Below, in pieces: positions 14,703-19,827 of a DNA stretch of 19,827 nucleotides (positions are counted from its first letter, which is position 1; every line of letters begins with the position of its first letter). The notes beneath the pieces were generated by a model. It ran no database searches and was not told the DNA's origin. It saw only the letters and a list, made by a program, of their open reading frames with translations. Source of the DNA: Nitrospiraceae bacterium. Its GTDB lineage: Bacteria > Nitrospirota > Nitrospiria > Nitrospirales > UBA8639. Where the stretch lies: the NCBI GenBank assembly GCA_003523945.1, contig DOFS01000356.1, forward strand, positions 1 to 19,827, given 5' to 3'. The position numbers were made by a program, and so were the translations under genes.

Positions 14703-15638
14703 TTACCTGTTGAGGGGAAGGGTACGAGAAAAGGCAAATTGTTCTTTTCCCTGAAAGTAGCTATAAAGAGAGGCGGATAATTCAAAGGACTTTCCTGTGT
14801 GGTTTAGAGAAAAAAGACAATATTGACTTTCGTACCCTGGTCTACTGCCATTGGCGCTGGCTGATGGGACTCCAACGACGGGAATGGCCCGGTCTGGTGT
14901 GTTCAGATACGCCAACGAACTTTTATGGGTATGTCCATGAAGGATCAGGTCTACCGGGTGCCGGTTGAGGACGGCTTCTAACTGGAGGGCATTGGTTAAG
15001 CGTTTTCTCCAGGCTACCGAATGGGTCAAAGGAGGGTGGTGAATGAGGAGAACTTTAAAGTAGGGCTGCAGGGTCTCAAGGGAAAGGCATGTTTCGATCT
15101 GGCGGAGTTGTTCTAAATCCAAGGTCCCTGTGGCCAAAAACGGGAGAGTGGGAGAGGCGGTCGATAACCCGATAAAGGCAATGGGGCCACGTAGGCGGAG
15201 ACTGGGGAAATTCAGAGGAGCGGGGGATCCGTCCCTCATGCTGGTGCCGTTGTCAGACCGAAAATAGGGTTCCCATTCCTTGAGAGTGGATTCATAGGAA
15301 GTGGAAACATAGGCTTCATGGTTTCCAGGAATCACCGTGGTTTCTGCTATGTTTTTCAGTGAGTCGAGCCACTGACGAGCTTCCGCAAATTCTTCCGGTA
15401 GCCCCAGATGAGTTAAATCTCCAGTGATAACAATATGATCAAGATCCTGATTGAGAAGAGAGTTTACAAGCAGGTCCAAGACCTCCCGGCGGTGCTCGGC
15501 TCGCCGATGAGTTTTCCATGAAATGTAACCCATGATTCGTTTATTGAGAAGGGTCGTCCATGAAATATGTTGCAGGGACGTGAGATGAGGATCGGAGAGG
15601 TGAGCAAATTTAAAACTACCTGGTTGTAACGAATTCAT
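14703..15638 (-). CDS. Calcineurin-like metallophosphoesterase
   Basis: This 311-residue protein carries the full set of metal-binding motifs of the class: FAHLSDPHLTS (D16, H18), ITGDLTHLG, VIPGNHEAY, LIHHPP and LHGHTH. These bind two metals for phosphomonoester or phosphodiester hydrolysis. The frame stays open to 15725, but the ATG at 15638 has GAGGG four bases upstream, and the first motif lies 15 residues later. The longer form lacks any ribosome-binding site. There is no signal peptide, so it is likely cytosolic. It is divergent from the CDP-alcohol transferase gene (137 bp shared control region). In that setting it could be a lipid phosphate or CDP-lipid phosphatase (compare UDP-2,3-diacylglucosamine hydrolase LpxH/LpxG-type enzymes), but the substrate cannot be told from sequence. 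Confidence 0.8.
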   Translation of the reverse strand: MNSLQPGSFKFAHLSDPHLTSLQHISWTTLLNKRIMGYISWKTHRRAEHRREVLDLLVNSLLNQDLDHIVITGDLTHLGLPEEFAEARQWLDSLKNIAETTVIPGNHEAYVSTSYESTLKEWEPYFRSDNGTSMRDGSPAPLNFPSLRLRGPIAFIGLSTASPTLPFLATGTLDLEQLRQIETCLSLETLQPYFKVLLIHHPPLTHSVAWRKRLTNALQLEAVLNRHPVDLILHGHTHKSSLAYLNTPDRAIPVVGVPSASANGSRPGYESQYCLFSLNHTGKSFELSASLYSYFQGKEQFAFSRTLPLNR

Positions 15639-15775
15639 GGGTCCCTCAAAACCTACCTGATCATGGACATGGGTGTAGTATACGAGGCCATGATGGCGTT
15701 GAACAGAGGGGCATGGCATAACCAACGGGTGACAAAAGGGACAATTCCTAACTTGGGCTTCGGGGAACAGAACTA

Positions 15776-16984
15776 ATGGGAAAATATTGGTACCTTCTAC
15801 ATGATCCAGGCATTCGCTTATGGAACCTTTCCTCTGAAGAACGTCTGGGGCGGGTGCTTCGAGGGTTAGGTTTTGAGCAGAGGCTAGAGGATCTTCAACA
15901 ACTTCCTGAAAGCAGCTCGGTGCTGTTTGTGCGAGGAGATTTCCTATTTGATGAACGGGTGTTACAGACTCTTGGTAAGGAAATGAATCTTGTTTTTCAG
16001 GTGCAGAACCAGAATACGGTTATTCCTGTTGCATCTCATGTTGAGGCCGGTAAGGCTCAGATGGCCTTAGAGGGCCTACTTGCCGGGCGTGTGGACTCGA
16101 TGCAAGGGGTCCGAACTATCGGGCTGAACGATTTATCCAGTACCTTCTCAAAAACACTTAAGAAAACCAATGCCCCTTTTGTCTTGCCGATTCGCCTTAA
16201 GGATAAAGACAGCCTGGAAGAGCAATTATTTGCCGGGTCCTATAAGGGAGTTACCGACTTGGTCACCAAATTTCTTTGGCCTCTTCCTGCAAAATGGGTC
16301 ACCCGATTTTGTGCCAATCAGGGAATTCGGCCCAACCATGTGACGGCGCTGAGCTTCGTACTGGCGATTGCCGCAGGGGTCCTTTTTTGGAAAGGGGAAT
16401 TGCTGTGGGGCTTGCTTCTTGGCTGGTTCATGACCTTTTTGGATACGGTTGATGGGAAGCTGGCTCGTGTGACCATTACGTCAAGCTGGTGGGGAAATAT
16501 TTTTGACCATGGCATCGATTTAATCCACCCACCCTTATGGTATTGGGCCTGGGGAATGGGGTTGGTCAGCTTTTCTCCGGATTTGTTGGGACTTTCCCCT
16601 GGATCTCTGATTGCCGTGATTGTTGCCGGATATATTGTGGGAAGGCTCGTGGAGGGCTTTTGGCATCTAGTGGTTGCGAAATTCGGGATATTCCTCTGGC
16701 GGCCATTTGATTCGTTTTTTCGATTGGTCACAGCCCGGCGAAACCCAAATTTAATTTTTTTAACTTGTAGTGTCGTGGCAGGTCGTCCGGATATGGGACT
16801 GGAAATGGTTGCGGTGTGGACCGTAATCTCTTCTGTAATTCTTTTGCTTCGCTTTATGATGGGGATGTGGAGCAAGCTTAGAGGTGATGCGCCTCGATCG
16901 TGGTTGACGGAAATTGATCCCGAGAAGGACCGGAGTGTTCTGGCAGTCAGGGTCTTTACAAATCCGCCAGCCACAGCTGAGTGA
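15776..16984 (+). CDS. CDP-alcohol phosphatidyltransferase with an extra N-terminal domain
   Basis: This 402-residue membrane enzyme carries the exact signature D-x2-DG-x2-AR-x8-G-x3-D-x3-D at residues 223-248 (DTVDGKLAR ... GNIFDHGID). All four metal/CDP-binding aspartates (223, 226, 244 and 248) are present. Hydrophobic helices follow the signature to about residue 365. The first 150 or so residues precede the membrane part and include SSVLFVRGDFLFDERVLQTL (47-66) and LEGLLAGRVDS, which resemble a reduced nucleotidyltransferase domain. This layout recalls fused inositol-phosphate cytidylyltransferase/phosphotransferase proteins, but the nucleotide-binding G-x-G-x-R loop is not visible. It would transfer an alcohol phosphate (for example inositol phosphate) to a lipid, or use a CDP-lipid. 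It lies upstream of a lipid kinase and a Tam41-like gene in the same direction. Confidence 0.85.
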   Translation: MGKYWYLLHDPGIRLWNLSSEERLGRVLRGLGFEQRLEDLQQLPESSSVLFVRGDFLFDERVLQTLGKEMNLVFQVQNQNTVIPVASHVEAGKAQMALEGLLAGRVDSMQGVRTIGLNDLSSTFSKTLKKTNAPFVLPIRLKDKDSLEEQLFAGSYKGVTDLVTKFLWPLPAKWVTRFCANQGIRPNHVTALSFVLAIAAGVLFWKGELLWGLLLGWFMTFLDTVDGKLARVTITSSWWGNIFDHGIDLIHPPLWYWAWGMGLVSFSPDLLGLSPGSLIAVIVAGYIVGRLVEGFWHLVVAKFGIFLWRPFDSFFRLVTARRNPNLIFLTCSVVAGRPDMGLEMVAVWTVISSVILLLRFMMGMWSKLRGDAPRSWLTEIDPEKDRSVLAVRVFTNPPATAE

Positions 16985-17053
16985 AACCCTAAAGCTCCTA
17001 TTTTGGTTAAATGCTTTTGAATATGGTTCTGCTTTGCCTTGTATGGTCTGCTT

Positions 17054-18040
17054 ATGTCTTGTAGCCAAAGGGACGATGCCATTCGAATCGGACTGCTCAG
17101 TAATCCACTCAGCGGAAGAAATAAACGCCATTTTTCATCTTTTCGTGCGGTCTTTCAGTCTCATTCGAACGTTGAACATGCGGAGGTGGTGACTCCGGAC
17201 GATATTTCAAAGTCCCTGGCTGTGTTTGCAAGCCGTCAGGTGAATCTGGTCCTTATTAACGGAGGGGATGGGACCATTCAAGCTACGTTGAATGCGTTGA
17301 TAAATGATCGGGCATTTCCCAAATTACCTCTGGTAGCGGTACTTCCCGCAGGAACGGCCAATTTGATTGCCGGAGATGTGGGCCTGGGGCCCTACAGCCC
17401 CGAGACGATCACGAAATTATTTGAGGCTCTACCAACTCTATCATCGGTACATCAGACGACACGGCATCTCCTCCGGCTACAATTTTCAGATGGAAAAGAG
17501 CCTTTGCACGGCATGTTTTTTGGAATTGGAGCTATTTATTCTGGAACCCAGCTTGGTCGGGAAACAAAGCAATCAGTGGGACGCCTAGGAGAATGGGGAG
17601 CTGGACTTATTTTTGCCAAATTTCTGATAGGGTTGGCCTCTGGATCCCAAACCGGCCTGCAACCCGTGTCTGCGGGTCTATCGATAGACGGAGGCGATGC
17701 CATAAACCAGAAGTGTTTAATGTTAATGGTGACCACACTGGAGCGGTTATTTCTCGGGATGAAACCTTTCTGGAATCCGAATTCAGGTCTTCTCCGTTAT
17801 ACCGGCGTGACCGTTCCTTACCGCTATTTATGGCGGATTCTCCCGAGCGTACTTCGAGGGAAAGGGCATCCATTGGCCACTAAGGCCAATGGCTACGATA
17901 GTCAAAACCCTAGAGAAATTCGATTGCAGCTCACCAGCGGGTTTGTGCTTGATGGGGAGGTATACGACCCGCCCGGCCATGGCCAGGCGATTATTCTAGG
18001 GTCCGGTGGTGAAGTGTCCTTTCTGCAGCTTCAGTCTTAG
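17054..18040 (+). CDS. Diacylglycerol/sphingoid/ceramide kinase family protein
   Basis: This 328-residue lipid kinase has the family motifs LLSNPLSGRNKRHF (14-27), VLINGGDGTIQATLN (66-80, GGDGT at 70-74) and VLPAGTANLIAGDVG (96-110). It ends in LDGEVYDPPGHG near the C-terminus, where LDGE supplies the conserved acidic residue. It phosphorylates a lipid hydroxyl with ATP at the inner membrane face. In Caulobacter a kinase of this family acts on ceramide, so ceramide 1-phosphate is the likely product here, although diacylglycerol is possible. A TTG at 17039 is the longest start. The ATG at 17054 is preferred because the five extra residues add nothing conserved; neither start has a clear Shine-Dalgarno. 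It follows the CDP-alcohol transferase by 69 bp, and its stop is 5 bp before the Tam41-like gene. Confidence 0.82.
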   Translation: MSCSQRDDAIRIGLLSNPLSGRNKRHFSSFRAVFQSHSNVEHAEVVTPDDISKSLAVFASRQVNLVLINGGDGTIQATLNALINDRAFPKLPLVAVLPAGTANLIAGDVGLGPYSPETITKLFEALPTLSSVHQTTRHLLRLQFSDGKEPLHGMFFGIGAIYSGTQLGRETKQSVGRLGEWGAGLIFAKFLIGLASGSQTGLQPVSAGLSIDGGDAINQKCLMLMVTTLERLFLGMKPFWNPNSGLLRYTGVTVPYRYLWRILPSVLRGKGHPLATKANGYDSQNPREIRLQLTSGFVLDGEVYDPPGHGQAIILGSGGEVSFLQLQS

Positions 18041-18045
18041 GTCTA

Positions 18046-18999
18046 ATGATGTTATCCCTCCAACTCTTGGATGTGGTTCGTCAACCCAGTAAACGGGCGT
18101 TGCCCGAAAGCATTAACGCTGTGAGTCAGGCATTAGAGCGAAAGTATGGTCGTGCCACCATGGGAATATTATTTTACGGCTCTTGCCTGCGAGCCAGATC
18201 AGATCAGGAAAGTTTGGTGGATTGTTATGTCTTGGTGGAGACGTATTCCGCAGCCTATCAATCGAAATGGTTGGCTGCGGCCAATTGGGCTTTGCCACCC
18301 AATGTTTTTTATTTAAGTATCCCGTTTGCTGATCGGATGATTCGTGTGAAATATGCGGTCCTTTCCTTGACTGACTTTGAGCGAGGTGTCACATCTCATT
18401 GGTTTCACTCCTATTTTTGGGCGAGATTTGCCCAGCCAACCGCTTTGCTTCTGGCAGCAACCCCTGAGGTTGAACGACGAATATTTCATGGGTTAGTGCA
18501 GGCCGTCAGAACTTTTGTAGGAAATACGCTCCCGTATATGACACAGGCATTTACGGCCGAACAATTGTGGCAGACGGGGCTGATGCTAACCTACGGAGCG
18601 GAACTCAGGTCTGAACCCAAGGGAAGAGTGCAAACTCTGTGGGCACATGATCGGGAGTATTATGAACGGGTTACACAGGCCTTGCTCTTGAGTCAGCCGT
18701 CTTGTCTCCGGATCGACCAGGGAGAAGGGCAATCCCGATATATGGTTACCTACAACAGCCGGGAACGTCTAGGAAACCGTTACGGTTGGGTGGTTCGGAA
18801 GATTCAGGGGAAAATTTTATCGATTCTCCGATTGATGAAAGCGGCCTTTACCTTTCAGGGGGGGGCAGACTATCTGATTTGGAAAATCGAGCGGCATTCC
18901 GGAGTGAAAATCGAATTAACTCCGGCGCAACGGCGACATCCCATTTGGGCTGGCCTGACGACCTTTTGGCGTCTCTATCGCCAAGGGGCCTTCCGGTAA
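18046..18999 (+). CDS. Tam41-like phosphatidate (lipid) cytidylyltransferase
   Basis: This 317-residue soluble-looking protein resembles mitochondrial Tam41, which makes CDP-diacylglycerol from phosphatidic acid and CTP using a nucleotidyltransferase fold. Seen here are the active-site pair ILFYGSCLRARSDQ (41-54, Gly45-Ser46) and SLVDCYVLVE (56-65, Asp59). The Tam41-type RVKYAVLSLTDFERGV (100-115) follows, and then FWARFAQPTALLLA, which parallels the AGRLQKPV stretch of Tam41. The acidic site is slightly reduced: one Asp is visible where polymerase-beta-fold enzymes often have two. Placed 5 bp after a lipid kinase, it would activate the kinase product with CTP, for example ceramide 1-phosphate to CDP-ceramide or phosphatidate to CDP-diacylglycerol. 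Membrane CdsA is the usual bacterial enzyme, so this type is unusual. The family call is from motif memory, not a search. Confidence 0.65.
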   Translation: MMLSLQLLDVVRQPSKRALPESINAVSQALERKYGRATMGILFYGSCLRARSDQESLVDCYVLVETYSAAYQSKWLAAANWALPPNVFYLSIPFADRMIRVKYAVLSLTDFERGVTSHWFHSYFWARFAQPTALLLAATPEVERRIFHGLVQAVRTFVGNTLPYMTQAFTAEQLWQTGLMLTYGAELRSEPKGRVQTLWAHDREYYERVTQALLLSQPSCLRIDQGEGQSRYMVTYNSRERLGNRYGWVVRKIQGKILSILRLMKAAFTFQGGADYLIWKIERHSGVKIELTPAQRRHPIWAGLTTFWRLYRQGAFR

Positions 19000-19219
19000 G
19001 TAAATGGTGGGCCAGATGGTGGTACCTACACTCCTTGCTGTCCAAAAATGATTGGCATTCACTATTTAGATGCCGGTCTGACATTGGTTGTCGAGAACTT
19101 CTCTCCCACGCGGTCATTCCCGATTGGTGATGCCGGGGCCAAACCCGCCAACACTATTAACCCCTTGTACACAATTGTTAGTTAAATAAATGCCAGTGGT
19201 CTTAATGAAGATTAGGTCA

Positions 19220-19245
19220 TCCCCTTCAATCCGTTATTCAGGGGA
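19220..19245. terminator. Weak hairpin between convergent Tam41-like and polyprenyl synthase genes
   Basis: TCCCCT (19220-19225) and AGGGGA (19240-19245) form a six-pair stem around a 14-base loop. On the plus strand it is followed by AATTTTGG, a poor U run, and on the minus strand by no U run. It could end one or both convergent transcripts, but the loop is large and the evidence slight. I see nothing else in the 261 bp gap. Confidence 0.25.
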
Positions 19246-19260
19246 AATTTTGGTGTGAAG

Positions 19261-19827
19261 TTATTGGTCGCGGTTGACCATGTAGCAGGCGGTGATGGAG
19301 AGAGATCGCTTAGCGGTGCAGGCGGGAAACGGCTCAAGGTCGAGGGCTGCGGCCTCGACGTATTCTCGCGCTCGAGCGGTGGAATAGGCCAGAGATCCTT
19401 GTTTTTGCATCAATTGGATAATTTTCGTGACGTCCTCATCCTCAATTGTATGCGCCAAAATCTTTTCGGTGATCCATTGGTTGTCTTGGGGGGAACAGGT
19501 CTGGAGAAGGTGGAGGAGTGGGATGGTGATCATGCCCTGACGAATATCCTGCCCAAGGGCTTTGCCGAGCTTTACCCGGTCTGCAGCATAATCCAAGCGA
19601 TCGTCAGCCAATTGAAAGGCCATTCCAAGATGGTAGCCAAACCGATAGAGAGCGGCCTGTTCTTCTAAAGAGGCACCTCCAACGATTGCCCCAACTTTAC
19701 AGGAAGCGGCAACGAGGGCTGCAGTTTTATATTCAACAATTTTGAGGTAGGCGGCCTCCGACAAGTGTGGCTGACTATTGGCGCAGAGTTGAAGAACCTC
19801 TCCTTCAGCCATCTTTCGGCACGCATC
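19261..19827 (-). CDS. All-trans polyprenyl diphosphate synthase, C-terminal part (cut by window end)
   Basis: The frame continues past the right edge, so only the C-terminal 188 residues are here; the first in-window residues read DACRKMAEGEVLQL. This family extends an allylic diphosphate with isopentenyl diphosphate units to make long chains such as the quinone tail. Seen are EGEVLQL, YLKIVEYKTAALVAASCKVG, the AFQLADDRLDY second aspartate-rich motif (DDxxD) and GKALGQDIRQGMITIPLLHL. The first DDxxD motif lies outside the window. The pattern matches octaprenyl/solanesyl-type (IspB) synthases more than farnesyl synthase, but chain length is set by residues not visible. The gene is convergent with the lipid operon and is probably unrelated to it. 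Confidence 0.88.
   Translation of the reverse strand, partial: DACRKMAEGEVLQLCANSQPHLSEAAYLKIVEYKTAALVAASCKVGAIVGGASLEEQAALYRFGYHLGMAFQLADDRLDYAADRVKLGKALGQDIRQGMITIPLLHLLQTCSPQDNQWITEKILAHTIEDEDVTKIIQLMQKQGSLAYSTARAREYVEAAALDLEPFPACTAKRSLSITACYMVNRDQ

Noticed and set aside
15639..15725. Longer N-terminus for the phosphoesterase (ATG at 15725)
   Set aside because: There is no ribosome-binding site, and the ATG at 15638 has GAGGG at good spacing just before the first metal motif.
16318..17082. 254-codon minus-strand ORF opposite the CDP-alcohol transferase
   Set aside because: It is an antisense shadow: the plus-strand frame carries a perfect catalytic signature and membrane helices, whereas the minus product is low-complexity Lys/Ser/Thr-rich.
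18702..19130. Plus-strand 142-codon ORF overlapping the end of the Tam41-like gene
   Set aside because: Its first two thirds are an out-of-frame shadow of the Tam41-like gene, and the tail shows no protein-like texture or start signal.

Overview
The window comes from a Gram-negative bacterium of roughly 50% GC. The evidence is an LptF/LptG pair (lipopolysaccharide export), an all-trans polyprenyl diphosphate synthase, and a dense set of envelope-lipid genes. Several proteins have the feel of Nitrospirota (a low-GC Nitrospira lineage), but that is an impression from protein style, not a demonstrated assignment. No tRNA, rRNA, CRISPR array, insertion sequence or phage gene was recognised.

Left block (1-7749). 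After a probable off-window gene tail and a small degraded frame (1-365), seven genes run on the minus strand and read from 7749 down to 466. In transcription order they are an acyl-ACP/acyl-AMP ligase (AasR-like), an extended SDR dehydrogenase (CerR-like), an acyl carrier protein (AcpR-like), a PLP-dependent alpha-oxoamine synthase (serine palmitoyltransferase, Spt-like), a CMP-nonulosonate cytidylyltransferase (NeuA-like), a nonulosonate synthase (NeuB) and a hydrolysing UDP-GlcNAc 2-epimerase (NeuC). The first four match, in identity and order, the ceramide-making genes described in Caulobacter crescentus. The last three are a sialic-acid-type pathway. Gaps are short (-4 to 94 bp), so one transcript is plausible.

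Middle block (7750-12417). An AT-rich control region and a small HIT hydrolase gene (minus strand) are followed by a plus-strand set: a membrane fatty-acid/sphingoid hydroxylase, a possible 31-residue leader ORF, a GNAT-fold protein resembling the bacterial ceramide synthase (CerS/bCerS), and a MobA-like nucleotidyltransferase. A LicC/IPCT-like sugar- or alcohol-phosphate nucleotidyltransferase lies on the minus strand.

Right block (12481-19827). lptF and lptG are followed by a convergent calcineurin-like phosphoesterase. Then come three tightly packed plus-strand genes: a CDP-alcohol phosphatidyltransferase with an extra N-terminal domain, a diacylglycerol/sphingoid-kinase-family protein, and a Tam41-like cytidylyltransferase. 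The window ends inside a polyprenyl diphosphate synthase gene on the minus strand.

Taken together the window looks like a sphingolipid island. It has a nearly complete ceramide backbone pathway (ligase, ACP, Spt, CerR, CerS, hydroxylase). It also has a candidate headgroup module (lipid kinase, CTP-dependent lipid activation, two further nucleotidyltransferases, CDP-alcohol transferase, phosphoesterase), a nonulosonic acid pathway linked to the ceramide operon, and a possible exporter (LptFG). The existence of the ceramide gene set is well supported by the sequences. The headgroup chemistry and any link between nonulosonic acid and sphingolipid are inference.
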